From: Saccharina japonica
Taxonomy: Eukaryota > Sar > Phaeophyceae > Laminariales > Laminariaceae
Reading direction: 5' to 3'
DNA length: 64,000 nt
Assembly: GCA_008828725.1 (NCBI GenBank)
Contig: MEHQ01002640.1
Span: 12,501-76,500, forward strand
Positions within the stretch are counted from its first letter, which is position 1. Each line of letters starts with the position of its first letter. The notes under the pieces are model-generated. The model worked only from the letters and a program-made list of their open reading frames with translations. It was not told where the DNA came from and made no database searches. This document shows, piece after piece, positions 1 through 11,088 of the stretch. A program made the translations under genes and the position numbers.

Positions 1-35
1 TATGGGTTTTAATGTTTATTCGTAGTGCATCAAGA

Positions 36-431
36 ACCCCGATCCCACGACCGATATGTGGGATGACGGTGTGACGATTCGCGTTTCGAGCTCTCGATTT
101 ACGGTTCGCGCTTCACGCCCACGGTCCCCGGCGCCCCCTGCGGAGGGTTCAATATATTTCTGCACCTTGTGGTTGAAAGCAGGGTGCCATCTGGGATCAG
201 ATCCGGGTGGGATCAGTACTTGGTGGAAGCACGCGGTGAAACACCCTGCCCCCTCTTCGCACCCTGCTCCCACCCGAACCTGATCCCACTCGGGTCTGAT
301 TCAATTTGGTACCCTGCTCCCACTCACAAGGTGCAGAAAAGTAATCAGCCCTCGGTAGGAGCCGCCGGAGAACGTGAGCGCCAAGCGCGAAGCGTGAACC
401 GGCATACCACGTATCGGTCGTAGGATTAGGG
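36..431. repeat. foldback (inverted-repeat) element, about 0.4 kb
   Basis: The two halves (about 36-230 and 250-431) are imperfect reverse complements around a short centre. Matching landmarks are CACGACCGATA near the left end and TATCGGTCGTAGG near the right, the shared TTCTGCACCTTGTG stretch, and GTGGGATCAG / CTGATCCCAC near the centre. No protein-coding signal is visible. It could be a MITE or a decayed foldback transposon. Target duplications were not found. Confidence 0.6.
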
Positions 432-1182
432 TACTGGGTGCACGACGAGTACACTGTAAAATCTACCAGGTACCCGGTATAAAATAACAATCTGGGTGTA
501 CCATAATTTCCACGGATTTTTTTCGCACAAACGCACCCTAACCTGCCGAAGGAAATTGTGTATACCCCGGTGTATTGGCATCGTGTGATCTTGCGTAGCG
601 GGATTTTTGAAATTCCACTTCAATCTCCAATATACTGGTAGACTGAACCGTATGCATGTCCCCTCCGAAGTTAACTTTGTGTGTACATATATATTTCCTA
701 CTCGCCTGTGCTCCGCCTTTTTGTCCTCGTTCATTAAAACTATATTATCTTCGGATGCTGCGGCAGACGGGGAGGACGAAGGTGGCGACGAGAGTGTACT
801 GGACCCCCTGTCCTATAGAGCGTGGCGCTTGACATCTAGAGTGTGTGTGCATCCTTTTTCTCTAGTAGCTCATCACCATGATCATGCCCGTTTTATCGCG
901 TTGCATGTTACATGTGACGCCTGGTGTGTATGTTATATTTGTATATATAATGCATATTTTAAAACGTCTACCGGTGTAGTGTATCTTTACGCACACCCGT
1001 GCGGAACGCTGTACTAGCTGGTATAATACTATCTTATGATAAACATTGTTTTTCTTGAAAGGGCTAGATTTTAGTATATATGTACCATGTTTTAGTTCAT
1101 CCTTTAAAGTGCTATTATGTTCGTCTCAACATATTCCTTTCGCGTGTCTTTCCCTCTCATACTTTTCCTCTTATATGTTCAG
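432..1182. other. AT-rich sequence without a recognised gene
   Basis: A short GC-richer plus-strand stretch (about 751-840) reads as an acidic peptide containing DGEDEGGDES, followed by GTGTGT. It could be a decayed exon, but its phase does not join cleanly to the possible exon at 1,183. The rest is AT-rich and shows nothing recognisable. Confidence 0.3.
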
Positions 1183-1322
1183 GTGACGGAGCGCACGGCG
1201 TCAACAGAAATGACNACAAGGGGTTTCTGCAGGCTGACTACGAGAGGGTCGCGCCTGAAACGAATATAAATAGGAACATAGCGAGAACCTGTCCGCGGGT
1301 TTATTCGGTTGCAGATAATTAA
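1183..1322 (+). CDS. possible terminal exon of an unidentified gene
   Basis: A strong acceptor (a long pyrimidine tract through 1,147-1,180, then CAG) precedes a frame of 45 codons ending in TAA at 1,320-1,322. The peptide begins GDGAHGVNRND (one codon contains n) and ends VYSVADN. A second acceptor-like TTTCTGCAG lies inside it at about 1,224-1,232. No upstream exon with matching phase was found, and I do not recognise the protein. It may be a fragment of a broken gene or a chance ORF. Confidence 0.2.
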
Positions 1323-1689
1323 AGAGACGGGGTGATTAATACCACGATCTGCTGCGTTGTGGGTAGTTTTAACCATTGACAGCCCCCCCCCGCTCGCGCA
1401 ATCGGGTTTCCAAGGGTTCCACGAGAAGGGGAGTTGGGAATAGGCATTACATTGTCGGTCCCCCCGGGCGGTTGTAATTTGTGTGCGCACAAATACGAGC
1501 GGATGTAAGCGACGGTTAATAAGGGTATAAATTCAGATACCTTGCAAAACATCGTGCACATGGAGTATGAAGAATTTGCAGCGTGTTTGACTTTTGCAAC
1601 GTGTGTGTACACATGCTGCCAACACTGTCGAGGTACTAAACAATGTCAGTATTTTTTCTCTTACAAGCCGGGCAAGATGACCGCCCTGG

Positions 1690-2470
1690 TAAGCTGAAAA
1701 GTGTGTGAATGCCCTTCTGTACGGCATATTGAGGTGTATCAATGACACTGACAGGTTGCTGGACCCCCGACAGTGGCAGAATGTCTCCCAATGAAAGTTC
1801 GGACGCCCTGCCGTCCTTCAAGGGTGTCACACACTGTTCAAAGCTATGTTTTTTTTTCGTTTTTGGGAGAGTATCAGGCACTCTGTCGGCAGTGTTTGAG
1901 AAACAATATAACACTGTATACCACATTTGAGATGTTAAACCCTGTACATCATTTGATATAATCGGCACACTCTACACTTTGCCAGTTAAAGGCAAGGTGT
2001 TACACGCTGCACACTGTTCTTTATATTTTTTCAGAACATTGAACGCCTGTCGGAAATTGGCAGGGTATCAAACCCTGTACAGCATCCGACACCCTGCCAG
2101 AAACCTAACAGGGTGTCAAACCCTGTACAGGGTGACCACACCCTGTGAGATTTTTGGCAGGGTGTCTCACCTTGTACTATGTTATTTCCCGCCAAAAACA
2201 CTGGCAGGGTGTCTACGTCAAATATTGGAAGGGTGTCCACGTCAAACACTGTACAGCATCCGACACCCTGTCAGAAACCTAACAGGGTGTCAAACCCTGT
2301 ACAGCATTGGGACACCCTGTGAGATTTTCGGCAGGGTGTCTCACCTTGTACAATATTATTTCCCGCCAAAAACACTGGCAGGGTGTCAGGGTTAAATGCT
2401 GGCAGGGTGTCAGGGTCAAATGCTGCGGGGTACCCAGATGGCCAGTTGCACGGCTTGCAAATCAAAAAAA
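1690..2470. repeat. CAGGGTGTC-rich repeat with a ~170-bp tandem pair
   Basis: This stretch is packed with CAGGGTGTC and its complement GACACCCTG. Two units (about 2,084-2,253 and 2,254-2,420) run in parallel, each opening AGCATCCGACACCCTG and containing CAAACCCTGTACAG, CACCCTGTGAGATTTT and TTTCCCGCCAAAAACACTGG. A diverged relative lies at 4,010-4,215, which shares ATGCTGGCAGGGTGT and the GGGTACCCA(A)GATGGCCA end. Long overlapping ORFs here follow from the repeat and are not genes. Confidence 0.7.
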
Positions 2471-2796
2471 GTGTCACGAACGTCTTCCTCTTGTTGATGC
2501 GATCATGTCAACATGTCTAGTGTCGAATATGTCGACGTACTGACCGATATATGGCCTGATTTCAAAGTATCTTGATTTAACTGTAGGAATATCATCCCTA
2601 CGTGAAATAGCGCCTCCCTAAGTAGTACGACNATGTCCATATCTCGCGAACTACAACTCGCACTACAAAAATCGCTTCACCGATGTGTTCCCCTTGTTCA
2701 TGCGGTCGTGTAGATATATTTAGTGTTGAAAAAAACAGTGTATTCCGTTTGTTATTTGCCGAAGGTGGAATTTTACGCCTTTCCGTAGAACCAGCT

Positions 2797-2862
2797 CGTA
2801 GCTGAGTGTTAATACTTCGATCGCGCGTACTTACGGGTTATATTGTGTCCTCATTAAATAAT
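2797..2862 (+). repeat. partial copy of the foldback arm of 3,480-5,665
   Basis: GCTGAGTGTTAATACTTCGA and the following CGCGCGTACTTACGG..GTCCTCAT match the left arm of the foldback element downstream (about 3,530-3,583). The similarity ends abruptly, so this is a truncated copy. Confidence 0.6.
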
Positions 2863-3157
2863 ACTATACACGAGTGCGGGCGAGCTCTTCTTAGCGTTTT
2901 TCAACGCGAATGGGTCTGGCGTAGGGCCCTATTGCTGCCTAGAAAATGCCTTGAACTAATGTGGACGGTTGTGCTGACTACAGTATACTGTTTTCGTGCC
3001 TATCTTGCCTATCTTTTCCCAGGCATGCGTCAGGCACGCTTACAGGCATTAAAGGCATAAAAAAATATCGCCATTAGCCTGCAACTCCCAAAATCAGGGG
3101 AAAAGGGATTGTTTTTCGGGTATTTCAGGCATTTNTAACCTGAAAATGCCTGAGACG

Positions 3158-3425
3158 TGCCTGAAACCTTTTCGGCGCCCCAAGACAAATCCAACACTAA
3201 TTTCAAGTGAATTCCTGTGAATAGGCAAAATGCCTGAAAAAAGGTGCCTGGAACGTTTTGTTCAGCGCCCCAACGCAAATCCTACACTACTTACAAGTAC
3301 TTTGGTTTCAAAGTGGTAAAATGCATAAAACAATGCCTGAAACCTATTGAGCGCCGCAAGGAAAAATTATGTACTAAATTCAAGTGGTTTGGTTTCAAGG
3401 AGTAAAATGCCTGAAATAATGTCCA
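3158..3425 (+). repeat. three diverged tandem units of about 87 bp
   Basis: Units start at about 3,158, 3,245 and 3,334, each with TGCCTGRAACSTWTT. They continue through a GCGCCSCAA block and end in a TTCAAG..GG.AAAATGC block. The third unit is the most diverged. This is a decayed minisatellite, and no ORF persists through it. Confidence 0.6.
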
Positions 3426-4009
3426 GGGTAAGATGCTGGAATATGTATCAAACGTGTATTATTATTTTTTTTGTTTTTTTTTTAAACAGCTGTGAGCTCG
3501 AGGATTTCGTCGAAGCTCATCTTGTTGCTAGCTGAGTGTAATACTTCGATCGNGCGTACTTACGGATTTTATATGTCCTCATGTAGGATGTACATCCCGT
3601 ATGAGGGGGACACAATCTGAGGCTGTAGAATTCAGGAAGTGTGTGTCTATTTTTGGGGGGAGAAATCATTAAAATTAAATTAAAATTAAAATTAAACAGT
3701 CTAAAATAAACGTACCAGGTATACTATAGTGTTCCGACGAGTTGACGTGATGGAGTGGGTCTACTATTTGTAGCTATGTATGGTATATAAGAAGGGATGT
3801 GCGAGGACAGGTTATGGAGTAGAACTTAAAAGCACCTGGATGAATTTAATTAATTAGTGATTTGGGTTTTCAATAGTGTGCATTATTTATTTGTACCAGT
3901 AAGGTATCTTTAGTGGCAATTATTAGGTAGGGTTTTTTTTTTCTCAACCGTTTTATCCTTTATACCTGTTAAAGGGGGGGGGGGGGACACAGAGACAGGG
4001 GTATGAACC

Positions 4010-4215
4010 AACCAACTATGTTGACAGGAGGTTGGCAGGGTAAGGACGCATACTGTATGCTGCCAAGGTATTGCGTGACATACCCTGTACTGTAGCAGCA
4101 CCTTGCCAGGGTGTCCACAGGGTGTCGACACCCTGTCAGGGTCTATAAAAATACTCCACAGGGTATAAATGCTGGCAGGGTGTGCGGCAGGGTACCCAAG
4201 ATGGCCACGTGTGTG
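4010..4215. repeat. second CAGGGTGTC cluster
   Basis: Same motif and same 3' block (ATGCTGGCAGGGTGT, then GGGTACCCAAGATGGCCA) as the array at 1,690-2,470. It lies within the interior of the 3,480-5,665 foldback. Confidence 0.6.
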
Positions 4216-4603
4216 AGGGGCTGTTATAAGAAACGCCTCCCAAAGTACTAGAACAATGTATGGAGCAATTTTGGCACCTTAGGGGAATACTTACTCCTCA
4301 CGGGAATCGTTTTTGCGCTTTGGTTTTTGAGCGTTGTAACACGAAAAATTGACACCGTTGTGCGCAACAAAATTACAAAACAACTAGCGACTGGCCTTTT
4401 TCGAAAAAAATAAATACATGTTGTGCATGAGGAACGGTCAAAGATGCCAAACAGTTCAGAAAATATGGAAAAGGCCAGTCATACGTTTTGTCTTCGTGCT
4501 GTGACGCACATTCCTGCCCAGTTTCGTTTTCCAACTCTCAAAAACCAAAGCGCAAAGTTGCGAAGGGGTAAAGCTCTGTCTGTCTCCGGATGCAGCTCGT
4601 ACG

Positions 4604-4668
4604 AAGCAAAGATGAGTTTCGACGAAACCCTCGATCCCACAGCTGTTGTTGTTGTTGTTGTTGTTCTT
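4604..4668 (-). repeat. internal partial foldback-arm copy followed by a (GTT)n microsatellite
   Basis: GCAAAGATGAGTTTCGACGA and the downstream ACAGCTGTT match the right arm of the surrounding element (about 5,615-5,655). A run of GTT repeats (about 4,643-4,665) follows directly. Confidence 0.55.
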
Positions 4669-5287
4669 TATATTATATGTTTTTCAAGTATTATAGTCGG
4701 AGACGACATGAAAATGGTGCGAACGATCGTATTCCGGCCAGGTTACAAATAATGGTATTAATAGAACGAACGTATAATGAAATATGGTATGGAGATAATA
4801 GCAGAGCGACCTCAAAGAGACCTGGTCGATCGCCGCAGCTCGCGAGATAAATGGGACGCGGTGGTGGTACGTCGTGTTGTGGTGTGAGGTAGTTCCAAGA
4901 GTCAAGCTTCTAATATCATATTGCATCGTACATCGTACTCCCATGTTTGTCCCCATTTCACAACGAAGCGAAACAAAAACATGGTGTGCCTAGAACCTAG
5001 AACTGAACACCACACTGAAGATAGGGCATGAAACTATCGAAATTTCGTCCGTGTAACCTGTGAGCGATCCTTGAAATACGTTGAGAGAGCACTATAATCA
5101 TAATAATGCTGAAAGTTACGCGAAGCAGTAATTTATATATACGTACGTATTAAAAATGTTAGTAGTACATACTCGTAGAATCTCTCGGATTTGAGTCTAT
5201 AAAATATATCATACGCATGATTACAGCATTACAGAAGAAGCAGTAGAGCAGACTGTACGTACACCGCGTATTCGTAGTACTTGAGTC

Positions 5288-5362
5288 TCCAGCAGTACGC
5301 GTATACAGCACGTAAACTACTACTACAGCAGTACGCGTATACAGCACGTAAACTACTACTAC
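5288..5362 (+). repeat. 36-bp tandem pair
   Basis: Two consecutive copies of a unit containing AGCAGTACGCGTATACAGCA followed by CGTAAACTACTACT. It lies just inside the right foldback arm. Confidence 0.6.
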
Positions 5363-5783
5363 TCCTATTAATACTACTGGTGAACGAACGAAGCAGGATC
5401 ACGCATATGGACACTATAGTATACCTGGTACGTTTATTTCAGACTGTTTAATTTTAATTTTAATTTGATTTAATTTTTCCTTCCCCCACAAATAGACACA
5501 CACTTCCTGAATTCTACAGCCTCAGATTGTGTCCCCCTCATACGGGATGTACATCCTACATGAGGACATATAAAATCCGTAAGTACGCGCGATCGAAGTA
5601 TTACACTCAGCTAGCAAAGATGAGTTTCGACGAAATCCTCGAGCTCACAGCTGTTTTTTTTTTTAATTTTTTAATATATTACACGGTACCTGGTATGCAA
5701 CAACCACACAACGAGAATATATATAACGCTGTTGTTGTACTCTTTAGGACACTGCTTGCTGCTGTTGTTGGTGGTGTACGTAC

Positions 5784-5804
5784 GTACGTACGTACGGAGC
5801 CGGG
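5784..5804. repeat. (GTAC)n microsatellite
   Basis: Perfect GTACGTACGTAC run. The same tetranucleotide recurs at about 62,610-62,625 and 62,753-62,770. Confidence 0.8.
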
Positions 5805-5851
5805 GGCGGGGCACGCAGTGGTCTGCCAGGATATACTCTTCTGCAGTGCTT

Positions 5852-6077
5852 GGTATGTCATCAGATGTTGTCGAGGTTGAAGGTGAGGGGGGCGAATATC
5901 AGCAGCTCGACCACCAGCTCACGGCAGAGGGTGTATCAGGTGGGCTACTTCTGTGTGTGGTGTTCTTCTTCTGCTGAAGTCAGGTTTATCAGGCGTACAC
6001 GAGATCCCCTTCGCATTCGTTCCCCGGTGCCTCTTGATTATCGGGAGATGGTACAGCAGCACGTTGTTATATTCCAG
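5852..6077 (+). CDS. candidate two-exon fragment, function unknown
   Basis: An ATG at 5,852 opens an acidic peptide (MSSDVVEVEGEGGEY.., then QQLDHQLTAEGVS) that runs into a GTGGGC donor-like site near 5,939. After a pyrimidine stretch and CTGAAG (about 5,979), a phase-compatible frame reads RFIRRTRDPLRIRSPVPLDY and then REMVQQHVVIFQ, ending at a GTAATA donor-like site at 6,078. The phases agree (1/1), but the implied intron is only about 40 bases, unlike the long introns elsewhere in the window. I do not recognise the protein. It could be a gene remnant or chance. Confidence 0.22.
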
Positions 6078-6079
6078 GT

Positions 6080-9000
6080 AATATTATTATTAATCGTGAT
6101 TATTTTACCCGAAGGTAGGGAGGTGAAGGTAGATGTCGATGCATTTTTATCTTGTTGTCTCGGTCGCGCTTATCACTCTTCGGTTTTGGCTGCTCTTGCG
6201 CTGGACTGTGCTCATATTCTAGCCCTTTATCCCCTGCCATCTTGTTGTGCAATAATGCTGGCTGCAGCAACTAGTAGTATGCATATGACATACGTACAAT
6301 AGGAAAATAAAATATCATGTATACCAGCTGATACCAGGTACGAGTATAATATGCGAGTGCCCGGTAGACATACTCTCTGTGGTTTCACGACGTACGTACG
6401 TAGAGCACGGTACGAAAAGTCAGTGTTAGTACTCGCAAGATTTGATGGTAATGCTGCACAACCATATACTACCTCAATAATACCACAGTACATCCGGACT
6501 ACGGCGGTCTTTGAAATATACCCCGGGTGGTAATATTAGAGGTTCTCGAGCACTAATACCCGGTGTGGTATACTGCTGTGTCTGTATATCTACGGGGTGT
6601 GGTATGGAACGGACCCCGGGTGATCGCTAATGTGGTCGTTTAGGATTGGACAAAATGTAGGAGGTGGTGTAAAGGGTATAATAATAGCAGTAAGCAGAAC
6701 GGTAGTTGCGAAGGGGTGTCGCTGCCACCCTTCAAGCAAGTGGGGGCGTGATAAAAGGGTGCAACCACCACAGGGCTTTCCTCGGGACGCCTTCTCGCCT
6801 CCGGGGCCATATTCCGCAAAAACAAGCTATCCCGAGATAATACACGGAACGGTAGGTACTGTACAGTGGCACTCCCCGGGGCCGAATTCAGCCACCGCGG
6901 GACTCACCGAAATACTTTGTACGGGATCATCAAGCCACGGCCGGTGACGGGATTGTTTGTGCGGTACGGTATCAGGCCATCGTGGGACTCTCCGGGACGG
7001 GACCCAGCCAAGATGGGACTGAACGGGAAAATGCGTGCAAGTTACGGCTGCCGCGGTACTTACTGCACGGGATTTATTTGTGTATATGGCCTCGAAACAC
7101 CATGGCAGGGAGCGATAGTTTTGTTTTCCGCTCTGAAGGCGGCTGCAAAGTCATTTGGCGGCACTCTGTGTTCATCGACCACGACTGCACTATAGTACCA
7201 CTGTATATGTGTTTACTTCGTACGTGACTCGACCCCTAAGTTACTCTACGATTGGTTGTTGTACAGAACGCAAAAAATACACCTGTGATACGAACACCAA
7301 ACGCGTGCGTACGTGATTTTATCTCTCTCATCAAGTGTGCCTCGTTCAGAGTACTTGTGAGTGATACACGCTGAAACGCATGCTACGCATTGTCGGATGG
7401 CAGGGATAATAATGACAATAATATGCAAAAAATACCAGATATTGACTACCAGACTGTTTTTACGAAACACACAATTAAGGGCGGTACTCTCCCCAAGTCG
7501 CGATCGAAACGTCACTTTCTCTCGACATTCAAGAATAAATATAATCTACTAGCTTGTCCGGGAAGCCCAACCATTTTGAAAGGTTACTGACAAGCCGATC
7601 TAGATTTCCTCTTGAAAACCCAAAACAGGCTATGTTCGACCTACGTTACAATAGTACGACCGAAATATATCGCGCAGTAAGAACTTGTTAAATAGGCCAG
7701 AAATTGCAGAATAAGAAGATGACGAGGGCGATACAAAGGCAAAAAAAAGTAAATGACGAGCAATGGACACTCGACTGTCGAGTACCCCATACTAGCACCA
7801 ACCCGGGCCAGGTTTACACCATGGTACTCACGGCACACAAAAATATAACAGAGACACGCGAGAAGTCGAACCCCGAGCGTGACGCTTGTACGTACGTATC
7901 GTGTGATCCCCTCCTTCTGCGAGGGGCGGGTATCATAGTATTTTTGGGTTAGCGAGATTTGACGTCACTCTATTCACGGGATCGAGGATGCCATTTATGT
8001 TGCGGGATTTGTGTGTGTGTGAGGAAGAACGAGATATCTACTTTTGTTTCCGGGGGTTAGAAATCCCGAGTGTTTTGGCGGTACTTGTTTGTGCGGGAGC
8101 GGGATTTCACACATATCACGGGACCACAGGGGATGAACGGGAATCCCGCATATTGACGCGGGGTTAATCCTGCAGGACTGATCCCGAGTAAGTCTCTGCC
8201 TGGTACCATCTGTGCGGGGCGGTGATTGTGCTGCAACATTCAAGACAGGTGGCAGCAGCAGCAAAGGGGTGTACTGGTATCTCATGTAGCACCTTGAAAG
8301 CGGTGGCAGTATTTCACACGATGCTGACCGAAACGTAATACTAAAGTGTACCGGTACTTGTTTTCCTAGGGTAAGTATCCGATCGAAAGTATCTTGCTCA
8401 ACAGCACGGGGAGGGAAGCTGAAACCCCCTTCTGAAAAGGACTACCGCCACCATAGGTACGTACGAACAAATTGTAAAAACAAAAAGAGATGTAAAATGT
8501 GACGCAATTCTTCCCCAGTGGCTCTATACGCAGAAGCGAAATCGTGTTCATTATGTCCCTCCATCCGCACCTCTGACACAGGCTTAGGTACAGTAGAGGT
8601 GTACCATTGTTTTTGTGAGGTTCCCCACTTAAGGAGCTCTACGCGTAAATATCACCCAAAAACTGAAAATATAAGTGCAACTCGACAATAAGTCCTACGG
8701 CCTACGTAGGCACACACAAAATCATGTAAGTGAAAAAAACGTTGTTCCGACTACAGTAGTTTGGGTTAAGGAGCTCCGTCATTCAGAAACGTTTTGGGCC
8801 CAAAATCTCGACCGCTATCCTAAAACGGGTCTTCTCGTTCATCTCAAGCATGACTTTCACCGTTTTCATATGTATTTTGTCTTCTGAACCCTGGCGGTTG
8901 ATCGCCGTGTGGCGACAAGTACCTATCGCCATCACGCAGACCCTCGGCCTGGGCCAAACCCAACCTTCTCAGGTGCTGTGTGTGTTGAACGCTGAGTAGC

Positions 9001-9740
9001 CCCATCGAAGCAATTTGGAAACCAACCGGAGAAAGTTTGGTATAATATAGTAACATTTTCGACAGCCTCACACAAAGGCAAGTACAGGAACTATGGTCTA
9101 ACACGAGACTCCGAAACTCTCTTGGGAGAACCCATTAGCGCCTGAACGTAGGCGTATCACGGCTGGCGCAGCTACCCTCGATCCCCGCGCCTCCACCATT
9201 GCCGTCCTCGCTCTCGCTATCAGAACCCCCCCCGGTACAACGGAGTTGTAAATCGTCCCCGCCATCCCGTGCGTCGTGCTCATCCGTTCGTACAGCCTCT
9301 ATTAGTACTACTCTACAAGGCGGCGCACGCGTGCCGGCTGTCGCCGGCGCACATGCTCAGGGAAGGGATAAAGCGGTTGAGGGGCTGAGCGTTGTTTTTA
9401 CTTCGGAGATACCATTGTTTTGTGGGTGTTCAGGGGCAAATACAATACCAAGTGTTGAAAAGTCGACGGCACACAGACATGCTCAAGGGAAAAACACGAA
9501 AAGGCATATTTTGAACACATTTCCGGTCGTATGATACGATACTACTACTCGTATCGGTTACGTGCGGGTATCAAGGCGGGCTCGCCTCTTGCTGCCTCTG
9601 TTATCATATACCTAGGGCATTATACCTGGTAACCCAGCAGCAGAGGAGATTATGCCAGTGGAAATAGATATACATGCTATACGTCGTTGGGCACTTGTTT
9701 TACTCTTCTTCTTTTTTCGACCCCATTTAATGTTTTTGCC
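6080..9740. other. intergenic DNA, no recognised gene
   Basis: This is a mix of AT-rich and GC-richer blocks. The parts at about 6,840-7,080 and 8,000-8,240 are rich in GGGAC/GGGAT (CGGGATT, GGGACGGGA) and resemble decayed relatives of the hAT-like sequence at 53,094-54,402. A fragment at about 7,352-7,425 (CGCATTGTCGGATGGCAG) is an inverted copy of the ATT-tailed repeat described at 40,185. No ORF shows convincing splice signals or motifs. Confidence 0.4.
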
Positions 9741-9744
9741 TCTC

Positions 9745-9840
9745 ATTTTCTGTACAACTCAGATCCGGGGTCGCACAGCCGGTTCTCCTCCCCCCTCTCC
9801 CCTACGCGATCTACCACATTATTTGACTCTTGAGTTTAGG
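9745..9840 (-). mobile_element. truncated SINE-like repeat (tRNA-headed family), fragment
   Basis: The minus strand carries the family core: a purine-rich GGGGAGAGGGGGGAGGAG block, then GTGCGACCCCGGATCTGAGTTG. Only this central part is present. Confidence 0.55.
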
Positions 9841-9876
9841 TCCCTGAAAGTTTCCGAGTAAGTTGTGTTTCTTTTT

Positions 9877-10069
9877 CATGGAAGTAAGTTATAACTTTCA
9901 TGGAAGTAAATATTACTTCCACGGAAGTGTTTTTGCTTTCGTTGAAGTCAACAAAACTTCCACGAAAGATATTTTTCACTTCCATGGAAGTAACATTTAC
10001 TTCCACGGAAGTTCTGTTTACTTTCATGGAAGTAAACTTCACTTGCATGGACTGTTGTGTACTTCCATG
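9877..10069. repeat. array of 14-bp palindromes at 20-22 bp spacing
   Basis: ACTTCCATGGAAGT or a one- to four-base variant starts at 9,894, 9,915, 9,935, 9,956, 9,978, 9,999, 10,020 and 10,041, with half or degenerate sites at 9,877 and 10,061. Spacers are 6-8 bases of AT-rich sequence. The most complete sites are perfect palindromes. Both strands read as a short histidine/glycine peptide repeat (YFHGS..), but no start or splice signal supports coding. Confidence 0.85.
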
Positions 10070-10268
10070 TTATTAAATTGCAACTAAATTAATGTTTCAC
10101 CTATATGGAGGGAAAACATGGAAGCGAGGGCATGAACTCACCCCCCGCTCTCAGTTGGTACACCGTCCCACCCAAAGCGGGCCTAGATCGATTACCGGAA
10201 TGTGGACCGATTACAAACGGGATATATGAAACCGTGTAGCGCGCAGCACGGAACCACACTAGACCTGT

Positions 10269-10475
10269 CTAGTGGCCGAAGGCCCTTTTCGCCGTCTCTG
10301 GATCGGTTTTCTCCAGCGCCTGATCGACGATGAAGTCATCCGGACCCACGCCAACTGTATCTTCGCCTGGGCTTTGAGTCGGAGCGTTTGAGCCGCCAGT
10401 CGCCGGCTGTTCGAGAGGATTATTGTCGGGATCGTCATGCACTGCGGGGTTGGGTTGTGATCGCTTGCCGGGCAT
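10269..10475 (-). CDS. small hydrophilic ORF, function unknown
   Basis: An ATG at 10,475 opens 68 codons ending TAG at 10,269. The peptide is hydrophilic and Pro/Asp/Asn/Thr-rich (MPGKRSQPNPAVHDD..; later VGPDDFIVDQALEKTDPETA; end KRAFGH) and GC-richer than its surroundings. No domain is recognised. It could be a piece of a retroelement gag-like ORF, an exon of a minus-strand gene, or chance. The overlapping frame on the same strand lacks this protein-like composition. Confidence 0.25.
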   Translation of the reverse strand: MPGKRSQPNPAVHDDPDNNPLEQPATGGSNAPTQSPGEDTVGVGPDDFIVDQALEKTDPETAKRAFGH

Positions 10476-11088
10476 ACCTGTCGTTGCTCTTCCGGGTTAA
10501 ATAAAAGCATAGCTCGGATCATGTCAGGTTACCATGGCGTGCGAGTGACAGGAGCAAACAGTACCATATCGACGAATTAGGAACCGGTGGGTACTGGCAG
10601 CATGATAGCATGCTTCGAAAGGACCCGCCTTCAGCTTTCAAACTTCTCCGGATCTTCTAGGTAGTTTATATTGCAAGCCTGCAACGCCAAGACGTGCCTG
10701 AGTCACTTGTAGCACCTCGCAAACTTCGCACCATCCGACACGTACCGTACGAATGGTCGAATGACTTTGTACGAAAAACACAGGAACAAAATCGGAAACG
10801 CATGTTCGAGGAACGTACCGGAAAAGTTGGAACCTGGTGTCGCTCTCGTTCCTTAAGTCGACGAATGTTACTCGGAAGAGGATGGTCGTGCTGGTTGTTT
10901 CCTCGGCGAGCAGGTATGTTGCCACCTCCCTCCTGGAACCCTTTCTTGCCGTGATAACGGGGTGTTGGAGAGCGGTTCCTACGTAATCCCACACCGGTCA
11001 CCGTTCGCTACGAAAGAGTCACTACAGCAGCAGCCTCTGATTATCGAAAATGAAATTGTGAAGAAAGGAAAATCAGGACTTCTTGCGT

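Larger units (their letters stand above)
3480..5665. mobile_element. foldback element with ~250-bp inverted arms
   Basis: The left arm (about 3,480-3,735) and right arm (about 5,411-5,665) are near-identical inverted copies. In left-arm reading order the shared landmarks are ACAGCTGTGAGCTCGAGGAT, TAATACTTCGATCG, GGATGTACATCCCGTATGAG, AATTCAGGAAGTGTGTGTCT, an (ATTAAA)-rich block and GTACCAGGTATACTATAGTG. The ~1.7 kb interior has a 13-base G run (3,974-3,986), a CAGGGTGTC cluster and a GTT microsatellite, but no transposase-like ORF. A third partial copy of the arm end sits inside at 4,604-4,650. This looks like a non-autonomous foldback transposon, possibly nested in an older relative. Confidence 0.65.
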
